From positions 74,755-138,754 of the forward strand of contig MNCI01000217.1 in assembly GCA_015680685.1 (NCBI GenBank): a stretch of DNA of 64,000 bases. Reading direction: 5' to 3'. Shown here in pieces: positions 45,944 to 57,765 of this stretch (the stretch's first letter is position 1; each line of letters opens with the position of its first letter). The translations under genes were made by a program, and so were the position numbers. The stretch comes from Gnetum montanum. Its lineage: Eukaryota > Streptophyta > Gnetopsida > Gnetales > Gnetaceae. The notes beneath the pieces were generated by a model. It was not told the DNA's origin, did no database searches, and was given only the letters and a program-made list of their open reading frames with translations.

Positions 45944-46350
45944 TGATAACATGTAGCAAGCTATCCAAAACAAGAAAAAAATGACTTAAGGAATGGTAGA
46001 AAAGTGAAAACCAAGAAAATTGGTTGATGTACAAAATGGTAGAAAAAGAGGCAAACGTAGCAATAGCCAAAGCCAAACATAAGATCTTAAATACCTTATA
46101 TGAGAAACTAGGAACAGAGAAAGAAGAAAAATTTGGTTATCAAAATTGAAATTGAAATTTTATTACATTTTTAGATCCTCTAGATTTAATAAACATAAGA
46201 AAAATATAAATGCTATGAGTTTGGAAAACATCATTAAGAAAATACCATGTGTTCTTAGTAACATTTGGAAACAATCAATTAATTTTGCAATTATAATATC
46301 CTACCTATGTCTAATATGCTTCAATCCATGACATGGTAGGAAAATGTGTG
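45944..46350 (+). pseudogene. LINE fragment (endonuclease-RT linker)
   Basis: Broken frames read MVEKEANVAIAKAKHKI and LYEKLGTEKEEKFGYQ, then SLENIIKKIP. This resembles the Lys/Glu-rich linker of RTE-like LINEs (AVAKAK...YE.LGT.EGE..IY). No other part of the element is present. Confidence 0.5.
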
Positions 46351-46781
46351 TTACAACATAAAAATTTGCAAAGGTTTAGTTATTTAATTTAATGCATGTG
46401 ATCAATTCTTTAATGTTGTCAAATGTGTTTCACTAGATTAGCTCTAATTTAAAGGTTAAAGTATGTCAGTCATGTGAAGGTGGTTCGTAAGAAAAGTAAA
46501 GGAAATAAAAGTAAACAAGTATATGCTATATATATAACATATATACATATTACATGATGCATATCTTTTTTTATTGCCTCACTTCTATTTTCTATTTCCT
46601 TGTCTATGCATTTGGGTTTTCTGTTTTTTGTTCCAAACAAAAACAAATTTTTACCCTATTTCTTCCATTTCTGAATAGGTACCAAGCCTAGATGTAACAT
46701 TGCATATGATTCTTTCACTTATAAATAAATTGTGACCTTTGATACTTCTTGTTTCAAATCGTAAAGGGTTTCTAGCATGAT
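46351..46781. other. No gene seen
   Basis: AT-rich filler between the LINE scrap and the truncated LTR of element D. Confidence 0.4.
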
Positions 46782-47435
46782 AGTTTAGTCCAGAGTGAGG
46801 TGTATGATGTGGTCCTAAACTAGTGCTACTCCTAGAGGCAATGGAAAATAACTTTAATTAAGCTAGGAGGAAAAGGGAGAGAGAATCTAAGCTAGCCTAA
46901 GTGCGATGAGCATTCGTTCCTTAATCATCCATACACATCTTGGACCTTGTGCATGACTACCACTAGGATTGCCAAGCGCATGGCCTAGGTACACTACTGG
47001 GATACCAAGCAGTCACACTTGAATGCTTGTGATGAAGTTGTACTCATTTTGCATTTAAGGAGTTTAGGGTGAAGAGATATTAACTGCGAAAGTAATAAAT
47101 AATGATAACAATTAAATAATTAAATTAAGTGAATGTTGCAATGATGAAGTAATCTTGATCTTTATTTCCAGCGATGTGCGTGTCCAGGTACGTCACACTC
47201 GAATAAAGGATACTGTACAATTACAATCATCACACTGCGAGGGTTGAGAAAAGACTAAAAATGAAAACTAATTTCTAACTAAAAAAAAACCTCCTTTTAT
47301 CGTGTGCCTAAGGTATATTTATAGGCTTACACAGGAGCCATGATATTGCGTATATGATATCGCGAGCCAAGTCGTGATATTGCATATGCGATATCTTAGG
47401 TGCGATATTGTGACCTAATGAATCACGATTCATCA
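46782..47435 (-). repeat. 3' LTR of element D, truncated
   Basis: Matches 51933-52513 (5' LTR), with some extra bases (for example the AAGCTAGGAGG block near 46859). The outer part, equivalent to 51768-51932, is missing. TATA-type TATAAATA is on the minus strand near 47321. GATATT/GATATC motifs occur at 47340-47410. Confidence 0.85.
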
Positions 47436-47475
47436 TATCCCCACAACTGAATGAAAACTCATCCTGAGAATGAGT
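47436..47475 (-). promoter_or_regulatory. Polypurine tract and preceding conserved box of element D
   Basis: The minus strand reads CAGGATGAGTTTTCATTCAG, then TTGTGGGGATA, ending at the LTR TGATG, as in A and B. Confidence 0.7.
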
Positions 47476-49740
47476 CCAATTGATTACACAGTGGATAGGT
47501 ATGGGATTATTGACTAACTAGAAATTATTCATGCCGTAGTGGGGGATTGAACAAAACAAAATTGGGACACAGACATAGAATTACAAAACTTTGTTGGAAC
47601 TCATGTGGTTCTAGATGGCAGTGGTTCCTCCATGGGTGCTTTTCCTTTGTCCTACGTGCCAAGCTTCTAAGATTGATACCATTGAAGAAGCGCCTGATGT
47701 TTCTCCTCTTCTATCCAAGGATTATGAGTTGTCCATGCTAATGTTCCAATGTTTAATGGAGTTAGCACTTCCCATGGACACGGTAGCTGTGGGAACACTT
47801 GATTGGCCTTGACATGCTATGCCGCAAATAGCTATTGTTCCTCTTCATAGGCTTGGGCCCTAACCTCTCCACCTTTTGCTTAGCTAGATCATGTAGTAAC
47901 AAGAGTTTCCTGATGGATGCTGAATGATTGTGCCTCCTACTCCGCATGTTCTGCATGAGGTCCTTGGCTTTTGCCTCCCCCTAGGTGTTTCGGTGCACCT
48001 TGAGAAGGTCCTCCTTGTTGTCCTCTTTTAGGGGCCATCTATAATCACATAAAGATCAATTGTTAGTAAGGTTATTGAAAGAAGTTCAATTATTTCATAC
48101 TTTACTTATTGCCTTTAGTAAATGTTGAATTCTTTTCTTAGTGTGATTTTAGAGTTAGAAGTTTTTTTTTTCAAGGAAGTTGCCCTAAAATTTTAATGTC
48201 GGACTTGGTTTGTTTAGGTGACACATCAAAGGACACATAATGGTTTTGAGGAACGTTTGATAAAATGAGGACAAAGAAAAGAATAGATTTGGCAATGAAG
48301 TGCTCGAAGGGTATAAAATGATGTGGTGGTGTGTAACAAGTATAAATTACAAAAGTCATGCAAGTGGGTCCTCCCCAAAGTAGGTTCCAACCTATAATGC
48401 CCTTGCGTAACCACACCTTAAAATGTTCGTAGGCACTCGAAGGGTTAAATGTAATCTATATTGATGCAACAGAACACACACATGTTGATACTACTGTGAT
48501 GAGGTAGGAATTCTATGTGACACAAAACACGAGTCACCAATTCATAAACAACAAGATGAGGAAAATTGTAAAAGGGATTACAGAGATTGGGACGTGAGGT
48601 GACTAACTCAGGGCACAATGAATCTTCAGTGTAGGGCATGATTAATGTGTCATTGACATATCGCTCAAAAATCAAGACCAGGTCCATTCCTCTAATCAGT
48701 GACATCACATTGTTTCATCCTGTGGTGGACATTCATAAGAGGATCATGACAACAAGGTGTACGATCACTTGGCGTTTCATTTAAGGGAGGAGTGATTGCT
48801 TTGCGGCACTTTGATCTTGATCTTTTCTTTTCTTTTTATGTGGCTTCTTTGGCACACTCTGCTTGCTCTTTTTTTCTCTCTCTATTTTTTTTATGAATGC
48901 TTAAGCTAGAGAAGCTGCCTACCTTCAGGCATGGGTGCATGTCTTTCCAATGGAACCCCCTAGAATAGCATTAGGGTTCTTTGATTGAATTCCTTTTGAT
49001 TACTCTTACTTCCATTTTTTATTAGATCTACGAGGATCTTAGTACAACTAAGCGGCATGATAACTCCTACAAAAGTCACCAAAGAGAATCCACAAATCCC
49101 CTTGATGTCACACCCTAGTCATTCCTTCTTTGCTCTGGGTATAATGAACACAAGATTACTTTAAGTTTTAATGATTAGGAATATCATTGTACCCAAGGTA
49201 GAACCTCTTATTAATGGAATGGGTAGGTGGATGTTGTGGGCTCATTGTTCAAGTAATTTGTTACCTGAGACTTGATAGCGGAGAACAACACCTCAACAAT
49301 GAGTCACATGAGTGCTTTATTCATAGATGAGATTACTCACAAAAGGATAAAAAGACAGAAAGATAAAGCAATAAATTAAAAGGTGAAAAAATGGAAAACA
49401 AAAAGTTAAAAAATTAAAGAAACAAAAAAACATTTATTAATTTTGTGTTGTTAGAATGAAGGATACCCCTCATAGGTAAATGGTTGAGCATGGCTAGAAT
49501 TAATAAATGGAAAGTTAGAATCCAAGCATGCTAGAAATATTGGGACCTGATCATACTTACCCCATTGGGGTTCACACACTTAATTAGAGTTGACATAGTG
49601 GGGCAAGTTATAAGATGTGGTTAATTTATAAGGGCTTTACCCACTATGGTACTTGTGACCGTAAGATGATATGCAAGGATCAACATGTCTCCCTATGTGA
49701 CTATATTCATTAGGCCCTAGGGTTGTTGGAGTATTGAGTG
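47476..49740 (-). other. Element D internal region without a recognised gene
   Basis: A short minus-strand frame (47762-47956) is basic and unrecognised. The GGACCCACT block near 48365-48375 (inverted) corresponds to the A and B 3' regions. An AT-rich, low-complexity stretch near 48810-48890 and 49360-49440 may be a further insertion. No pol sequence is seen. Confidence 0.5.
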
Positions 49741-51750
49741 GTGGCTCTAATAAGGTAACATGAGGTGTTGGGTTCGAAGAGGAAGATGCATCATAGTGTT
49801 GGACTTGTGCTGAGTTGGAAAATGTAGTGGTTTCTGAACTATGGTGTTCCTTTCTACAGTCACGTTTAAAGAAGGTACGTTCCTGGTGTTTTGGAGGACC
49901 TCCACTATTGTTGGCAGTAGAAGTAGAAGTAATGCTTGTGGGTTGATGCTATGGTGCAAATACTTTGGGCATAATTGGTGGCGATGTAGAAGGAGGTGAA
50001 GGATGAGAATATTGTTGTTGAGAAAAAGTGTAAGGTACATGAGGTGGTGACCTTGGCAGAGAGGGTATGAATGGATAGTATTCTAGAGAATGATAACGAT
50101 GAGGTGAAGTAGAGGGTGATGATCTGGTTAGAGAAACAAGGTGTTGAACATAGTAAGTAGTTGGAGTTGGGACATACAAAGGATATGGTTGGGTCAGTGA
50201 TGGCCTCCCCCATGACTGGGGCTTTTGCCACTATGCTTGAACTCGATATTTCTGTATAAAATCTAGATGTAACATTCCTCCCCAATGCTCATGTAAATGT
50301 GACAAAACTGGGCATTGGCCTTTGGGGTGATCGTATAGATAGATGTTACATCGTTACATTGATATGTGAAGTTGGTAGCTGAGTTCTTATTCTTATTATC
50401 TTCTACCCTTTGTTCTTATTGTTGCATGGTGTCCTGTCCTATTTCTTGATCTGGCATAGTTGTGCCTCTACTATTGTTAGCATATTTTCCATCCACCCAC
50501 TCCGTCATCTTATTAATCTTTGCCTTGATTTCATCTAGTGATTATTGCATTGGCAAAGGTAGAAACAATTGCTCTTCCTCAAGGTGAGTTGATTTCTCCT
50601 CTTTATGGTTATGGACCTTTGCTAATTCGAGATTTTGGTCATGTTGAGAGCTTTCAACATTCTCCCATTTAGCCATTTCTTCTTTTTCTTTTGCTACCCA
50701 CTTAATAAGCTCTTGGAGTTGATGGGTTTGTAGCTCATATAGTTGACCTCGGGCATACATCCCTAGGGTTTCCCTTATTTCATTACAAAGCCCATCTATG
50801 ATATGGTACATTAGCCTTTCCTCGGAAAACCCATGGCCTAGGCAATTATTTAACAATGCATAATATCTTTCTAAGGCCATTTCCAAGGGTTCATGTTGCT
50901 CTGGTTTCCATTCTTGGATTTGTCTCCTCAAGGCCGACACTTTGGCATAGGTTTGATATCATTTAGTAAAGAGTTCTACCATTGTTGGTCAACTACGGAT
51001 TGATTTTGGTTTTAACAATCGGTACCACATTTTTTCTTGGCCAACGAGTATCATAGGAAAGAGCTTAAGTTTTTGCCACCCATTATCAATATTATTCCAT
51101 ACACAGGCATCATAGAAGGCTTCTATATGTTGTTGTGGATCTGAATCATAGCCTCCTGCAAACTTGGGAAAGTTGTTTAAATCAAGCCTGGGTAGACAGC
51201 TTTCTTTGCAATGCCTGCAAGATATTTGAATGGCCTCTTGTATAGGAATTAGGCTCTTAGTAGCCAGCAAGGGCTCATCATCACTAAGTGGGTTGTGAGT
51301 TTGTGCGTTGGGACAATGTTGTCATTGTTCATGTTGGTGTTCTCAATTTGTTTTATGAGCTCTATTTTTAGTTCTACGTTGATCCCTTGAAAGATAGCCA
51401 TCCGTGTCACAATCTAACATTGAAGGAGTACAGAAAGAGAGGGAACTGTAAAACTCGTTATGACTTTTGTAAGTCTTCCAATCATTCCTAAATAAGTTCT
51501 TGTTAGTTATCAAGAAGGTCCTAGGCCTTTTGGGCCTCCTCGTTCTATGGGATGTCTCATCCTTACTAGAGGTGTCAGAGTTGGATGATGAAAGTCTTTG
51601 AGTATCGTTGGGGTGTTCATGAACATAGGGGACTCCTACATAAAGTTGAGTACTCCAAACTTTGTCTTCATCATATAATTCGTTGGTTCTCCAATGAATT
51701 GCCTCACTAGTTGTTGCGTTAGCATAGTCTTGTGAGAGAGACATTGTTGT
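49741..51750 (-). pseudogene. Element D Gag
   Basis: One minus-strand frame from about 51750 to 50290, broken by few stops. Order: an N-terminal unique region with RRPKRPRTF; a capsid region with LPRLDLNNFPKFAGGYDSDP, KLKLFPMILVG, MALERYYALLNNCLGHGF, IIDGLCNEIRETLGMYARGQ and IKWVAKEKEEMAKW (homologous to B and C); and then a Ser/Pro-rich tail to about 49740. Asn/Trp positions here show that the stops at the same places in B and C were Trp. I do not see the zinc knuckle. Relatively well preserved. Confidence 0.8.
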
Positions 51751-51751
51751 N

Positions 51752-51766
51752 TCGGCACTGGTGCCA
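51752..51766 (-). other. Primer binding site of element D
   Basis: The minus strand reads TGGCACCAGTGCCGA next to the LTR end, a decayed tRNA-Asp-type PBS. An undetermined base is at 51751. Confidence 0.7.
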
Positions 51767-51767
51767 A

Positions 51768-52513
51768 TGATGAGTGGTGAGGTACCCCTACACTCAACCA
51801 TACGAATATGAGTGTTTCACGCATGATTCGATCGAACTCCACAGACGGGCTAGTTGTGGTATCTAGATAGTTACTCGCTAATCACAGTTCACTGTCTTCC
51901 CACCTGGACTAGTATTTGCTTTGTCACATATGGTTTAGTCTAGAGTGAGGTGTATGATGTGGTCCTAAACTAGTGCTACTCCTGAAGGCAATGGAAAATA
52001 ACTTTAATAAGTGCGATAAGCATCCATTACTTAATCATCTGTATACATTTTGGACCTCTTGCATGAATACCAGTGGGATTGCCAAATGCATGGCCTAGGT
52101 ACGCTACTGGGATACCAAGTAGTCACACTTGAATGCTCGTGATTAAGTTGTACTCATTCTGTGTTTAAGGAGTTTATGGTGAAGAGATATTAACTACGAA
52201 AGCAATAAATAATGATTATAATTAAATAATTAAACTAAGTGAATGTTGTAATGATGAAGTAATCTTGATCTTTATTTTCGGTCATGTGTGTGTCCAAGTA
52301 CGTTACACTCGAATAAAGGATGCCGTACAATTACAATCATCACACTGCAGACATGCACTGGGAGAAAGGGTTGAGAAAAGACTAAAAATGAAAACTAAGT
52401 TCTAACTAAAAAAAACCTCCTTTTACCATGCGCCTAAGGTGTATTTATAATCTTGCATAGGAGCCACGATATCGCGTACATGATATCATGACCTAATGAA
52501 TCACGATTCATCA
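51768..52513 (-). repeat. 5' LTR of element D (746 bp)
   Basis: On the minus strand it starts TGATGAATCG and ends CACTCATCA before the PBS. It contains GCGATATCG-type motifs near 52466-52490, ATTATAAATACACC as TATA near 52440-52453, CCTTTATTCGAGTG near 52310 and a poly-A signal, AATAAAGATC, near 52271. Confidence 0.87.
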
Positions 52514-54690
52514 CCTATCTTTCTGATGATACATATGCCTTAGTTGTTAAGGATGTTAGTAGTGAGGCTATTGCTAAGACTCAACTATGAGTGACTCATT
52601 TAGAGTCATGAAGATAATCTAATGATAGTTGTGAGATTATTTCAAGACTTGTTCATATATATCTTTGGAAGTGAAGATTAACCAAGAGCTAGCCTTTAGA
52701 GATGCCTAGATAAAATATATATTCTTTGGAATTTTCAATTTTATTTGAATTATTTGAAAATTTTTGGTATTTCTAGACTTTGAAACATTTTTGAATATTT
52801 AATTAAAAACCTCTACCTAGTCAATATCTTGAGACTTTTAGCATAGAACCTTTATTCTTCATGAGGAGGGAAATAAAATAACCTTTCTGATTTAAGTGGT
52901 TTTGACTCCATTTCAATGTAGAGAGCCCAGAGTAACCATGAAAACACCCAAAGAGGGACATGGAACAAAAGGTGCATCAATTCTTTATAAGATGAACCCT
53001 CTAAACTTGAAAAATAATTTTTGTATATTTTGTATTTATGTAAAATAAAAACCTTTTACATTTTTCGGATACTTCAGCCATGTACCTATTTTTGTGAATA
53101 AATAATAAAGTATGATAAATATGAAATTGTCATCTTTACCATTTGAATTTGACATTGCAAGGATCATTTTTCATTTCAACATGTGCTATATGTCTAGGAA
53201 ATTTTAATATTATTTATCATATATTAATATTTTATTTAATTATTATTTTTAATCCTATTATTTAATTTGTTAAACTTCAAACATGAATATCTTTATTTCT
53301 AGACGTCCAATTGTGTTGAAACAAGTGTTGTTGAAATTGTTATTTTGGTACTATTTTATAATACAACTAATGAAATTTTTCAATATCTACATTTTTGTGG
53401 TTGTGTAAATCTCTAATTTTCTTTAATAAATTTTATTTAATTATGTATGTGAGTAATATGAAATTTTTCTTTGTTGTATTACTCTAATGTATTTATGCCT
53501 CTAATTGATAATTTTTTCTCTATTTTATGGCTTCCTTTTGAATTATTAAATTGAGGTTAAATCTAGATTCTTAGGGTTTTGTAGCATTTCTATTAGTTAT
53601 TTATAATATTTTATAAATAATTAATAGGGGTGTTAAAGTTTGGTATTCTTACTATTTTTTTCAAAACTCATATCATATATATTTCTACTGTCCATTAGAT
53701 CCAAAGAATCTACAAACATAATAATATTTTAGTTTTAGCTATTTGTATAGGACAGTTAACATATTTATTCTTCATAAGGATTTCTGAGCCATCTACCTAT
53801 TTCAACTATCAGATGATTAGATTTCATTTGTGCTATGCTAATCGTGCATCATGAATAATAATGAATAGCAGTAAATAAATAGTTTTTCTTTGAATTAAGG
53901 CCTCCTTAATACTATTCAAATAGAAATGTTTTTTTTCTTTATTTTCCCAAATTTTTTTAAATACTATTTATTTTACTAGTTTGCAAATTTGCCTAGGTCT
54001 AGAATAAAGAATATACCATTGAATATTCTATTTATTGAGCCATAGAACTCCCTCATGATATCATTCTTTATTATGAATTTTCATCATCACTTTTTTGAAC
54101 TATTTATCCAATGAAGATGCAAACAAATTATGACTGTAAGCTATAAGTTGACAAATAGCTTTAACCTCTAATGACATCATCTCTTCTTTAAGAAACATAA
54201 TAGCAAACTATGTTTATCTTTTCACTTTAAAGTCATCGAGCAAAAAAACCCTTTTAAATTTCTTCTTTGTATTTCAAATATTAATTTAATAGAGTAGGAC
54301 CTCATACAAAGCACCCATAAAGGATAATAAGTTAAACAATGGTATGATAAAGTTGTTTTCAAACATCTCAAGCTAGAATAGATTCCTTCTTATATTTTCT
54401 TTTTAAAGTGAATGAGCCTTTCAAACCACTTACTTTTTACAAATTGTTACCCAAACTGTCATGCATAATTTTTGACTTTACAAGTGTTTCACTACCACCC
54501 ATCAATCCAACCAATATTACCAATAGTTCTTTTTTTTTTTCTTTTGCATTCTACAAAGACTTTAAAATATTTTTCAAATTGGGTTTTATGAATATATTAG
54601 CATTCATTTAAATAAGCTCCTAGTTTTAAAAGGAGAAAAAATTAATCTTGAAGAGAAAATTACTAATAGGAAAATGGTCTAGAAAAGCAA
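52514..54690. other. Very AT-rich stretch without a gene
   Basis: No recognisable protein. It contains long A/T runs (for example 53200-53270 and 53940-53970), as in a matrix-attachment-like or old degraded region. The short frame at 54408-54611 has no known motif. Confidence 0.4.
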
Positions 54691-54869
54691 CATCTATATG
54701 CACTTCTACTTTACTTATAGGCTTCTAAAAAGAAATATTAGAGATGTAAAATATATCAATCCAACAATAAATTCTATCATTTCTTTGCTAATAATTACAC
54801 TAAGTATAATTATTCTCATTTGAATGATATGTGAATAAACATCCAATCTCAAAAAGAAAATATTTTTCT

Positions 54870-55400
54870 TTAGAATTTCACCACTTTTCTTTTTCTTAAG
54901 AAGATATATTAGGAGAAAGATCATCAAGTTTATTTAAATGACATTCAACCATATTGAAATCATCTTTAATAATCCAAGGAACTTTAAGCAAAGATCGAAG
55001 ATATTTCAAGACCTTTAATTGATCTTTTGAATTATTAGGCGCATAAATATTATAGAGTCCAAAGTCTCCTTTTTCACTATGATAAGTAATCCAAATAACT
55101 CTTTCAAGGTTGTTAGAGACAAGATTCAAAACTTTTCTAGTCTAATGTTTATTAACTAGAATAGCAAAACCTCCTTTGTTAACTTCATTAGCAGCAATAA
55201 ATAAATAATGTAATTCTTTAAAATGCATAACCAACAAAACTAATATCATGCACTAAAATATTAATCTCTAACAAAAAAAAGAAAATTTGAAGATAAATGC
55301 TAATTTAAAAGATACTCCCTAATAATATTTTCTCAAAAAATATTAGAAAGATCCCATATATTCCATGATAAAATTATGTGAAGAGGATTCCCGCATCCTT
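54870..55400 (-). pseudogene. LINE endonuclease fragment
   Basis: Minus-strand pieces: ILSWNIWDLSN (ILSWN.RGLN-type start), GGFAILVNKH, ERVIWITYHS, GLYNIYAPNNSKDQ and WIIKDDFNMVE (expected GDFNMVE). This is the N-terminal apurinic-type endonuclease of a LINE. No RT follows on the left, so it is a fragment. Confidence 0.7.
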
Positions 55401-55800
55401 GATTTTTTAAGTTTAGCATTTGTCTCATAATCCATTACTAATACATGAAAAAAGTACTACCTAATGAGAAAGCATTTGGAACATTAATAGTAGTAGAAAG
55501 AGAAAGAAGTGTCTTAGGGATTTTTGAATTGAGATCAGTATCTATAGGCCTCTTTTTTTGTGTTACACTAAGTGAAATCTATTTGCATTAGCACTTTCAT
55601 TGCTAGTCTATGCTAAATGTTTTTTCCTAAAGATGAATTCTCTTTAGATATAGAGAATTTACTAGTGCCTTCAAATTTAAAAGAACTAATAAAAGATTAA
55701 GAACTTATTGTAGAAGATTTCATTTGTGCCTATTGAAAATTTCCATTATTTTTCTTTTCTAAAAATTCTTGTTTCTTTTACTCACAAATAATTTTTTTAT
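55401..55800. other. No clear feature
   Basis: AT-rich sequence, possibly the ORF1 side of the LINE fragment, without recognisable residues. Confidence 0.3.
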
Positions 55801-56136
55801 TGTTTTGGAGGAAATTTAGGTAAATTAATCAAAAAAAAAATATGTACAGTAGTTAGACATCCCCAAAAAATGAGGAGAGAAGTCTCCCCTCACCCCCCAA
55901 AAGACCCCCTTTTACAATCAATGAATTGCAAGTCCATCCCCTAGGACCTCCAACCTGCTAACCCAGCAACCACAAAAAAATAGAAAATAGCCAAAACAAC
56001 CAATAAAGAAACAAAGCAACAATAGCTGCCCAACCAACCGTACCCCAGAGCATAAACTAAATATGGAATGATAGCCTTGTACAACGATAATAGCTCCATT
56101 TTTGGCCATGAATTGTTGACCTTTTGGTATGTCAAA
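55801..56136 (-). mobile_element. LINE G/K 3' end (F family), left part
   Basis: Minus-strand 3' end similar to that of LINE F (25735-26050): hydrophobic Cys/Phe-rich frame, CCCCAAAAAATG-type tail and short A/T tail. It appears continuous in the original LINE with 57905-58564, separated by the insertion at 56137. Confidence 0.6.
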
Positions 56137-56560
56137 ATGTTAAGGAAAATGGAGTACAAGAATGTTTATGTGGTTTCTATGTTTATAGGAGCAAGAGCAA
56201 AGGATTCAAGGACTCATAAGCAAATTCAAGATCACAAGGACTTAAGGGAGCATGGATGAATACAAAGAATTCAAGCAAAATGTGTCTATTTTGTTGAGGA
56301 TAATTCTTGGATGTTTTTTCTTATTTTGGAGTGTTTCTAGATCATTTTGATGAGTCTAGGAGGTTATAAGATCTATGGGAACTTGTTTGGAGGCATCTGA
56401 AGGCTTCCAACATCAAAATGAGCAATTTCATTTTTGGTTCCTACAGAAGATACATCTTTTTCATACCAAAGACATCTTTTTGGTAGGTAGCATAGTCAAA
56501 GATGTCTCTGCAAAATAGCATACATCTTTCATCAAACATTTCCAGAATACAAGTTAATTT

Positions 56561-57207
56561 CAAAAAGACATCTTTCACTAGATAAAGACATCTTCCCATA
56601 ATGAAGATTTCAAAAAGACATCTTTCACTAGATAAAGACATCTTCCCATAATGAAGATTTCAAAAAGACATCTTTCACTAGATAAAGACATCTTCCCATA
56701 ATGAAGATTTCAAAAAGACATCTTTCACTAGATAAAGACATCTTCCCATAATGAAGATTTCAAAAAGACATCTTTCACTAGATAAAGACATCTTCCCATA
56801 ATGAAGATTTCAAAAAGACATCTTTCACTAGATAAAGACATCTTCCCATAATGAAGATTTCAAAAAGACATCTTTCACTAGATAAAGACATCTTCCCATA
56901 ATGAAGATTTCAAAAAGACATCTTTCACTAGATAAAGACATCTTCCCATAATGAAGATTTCAAAAAGACATCTTTCACTAGATAAAGACATCTTCCCATA
57001 ATGAAGATTTCAAAAAGACATCTTTCACTAGATAAAGACATCTTCCCATAATGAAGATTTCAAAAAGACATCTTTCACTAGATAAAGACATCTTCCCATA
57101 ATGAAGATTTCAAAAAGACATCTTTCACTAGATAAAGACATCTTCCCATAATGAAGATTTCAAAAAGACATCTTTCCCAAACAAAGACGTCTTCCCAAAA
57201 TTGAAGG
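56561..57207. repeat. Tandem array: twelve 50-bp units plus a variant 13th
   Basis: Units start every 50 bp from 56561 to 57111 and look identical by eye (CAAAAAGACATCTTTCACTA...ATGAAGATTT). A diverged partial unit follows at 57161. Each unit holds two AAGACATCTT-like cores, and the same core occurs, degenerate, upstream from 56447. The 50-bp period is not a multiple of three and contains stops, so it is non-coding. Confidence 0.97.
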
Positions 57208-57561
57208 CAGATACAAAAATATGTCTTAGGCATGAAGAAGACATCTTTCATGATTGTTAGTGATCATTGGCTAACCGTTGCACGAGTTCTAAGATGGATT
57301 TAGAAACATGGCAACTACAAGAAGACTTCATATGCATTGGGAAAAGTGCAAGCTTATGTGTAATAATTGTATTCTCTATTTCTCCTCATTGTATTATCAT
57401 TTGGTAGTGTAAAGTGTGTTGTACTTCAAATTACAAGGATTAGCAAACCTAGTTGCATTCATTCCTTGTAATTATTGTTCTCTTGTTGCCCTATAGGGTT
57501 GATGTGCTTCTTGCAGGAAAGCATCTTGCTTGAGCTTGTTGAGATGCTATAAGATTAAGTT

Positions 57562-57765
57562 GTTGGTGCTACAGTACAACACTCCAATGTGAAGCTTAAG
57601 ATTGTAAAGGTTGTGGAAGCCTTGAACCATATTTTCAAGCCTAATGGGACCTTGCGGGGTTCAATGATTGGTGTTGTGGTACAACACTCCAAAGTGGAGC
57701 TTGAAGATTGTATAGGGTGTGGATCCTTCAACCACATTCTGAGAGCAACAAAGTTTGACGGTGTG
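57562..57765. repeat. Imperfect direct duplication of about 107 bp
   Basis: The block with TACAACACTCCAATGTGAAG near 57573 recurs as TACAACACTCCAAAGTGGAG near 57680, followed by similar AGATTGTA, GGTTGTGGAAGCCTT/GGTGTGGATCCTT and AACCA(C/T)ATT stretches. Confidence 0.8.

Larger units (their letters stand above)
46782..52513 (-). mobile_element. Element D: gag-only relative of A-C
   Basis: Minus-strand element with 5' LTR 51768-52513, PBS 51752-51766, gag (about 50.3-51.75 kb), a long stretch without a pol frame, polypurine tract and a truncated 3' LTR (46782-47435). Its LTR ends match those of A-C (TGATG...GGTTGAGTGTAGGGGTACCTC...CATCA), but the LTR body and gag are more distant, so it is a separate subfamily. 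No protease, RT, RH or IN was found. The right flank at 52514 is CCTAT; the left flank is lost. Confidence 0.85.

Noticed and set aside
48171-48416. Small minus-strand gene in element D
   Set aside because: It overlaps the GGACCCACT block that is non-coding in A and B, and the frame is not conserved.
56561-57207. CRISPR-like regular repeat array
   Set aside because: Units are directly adjacent with no unique spacers, and the setting is a plant nuclear retroelement region. It is a tandem minisatellite.
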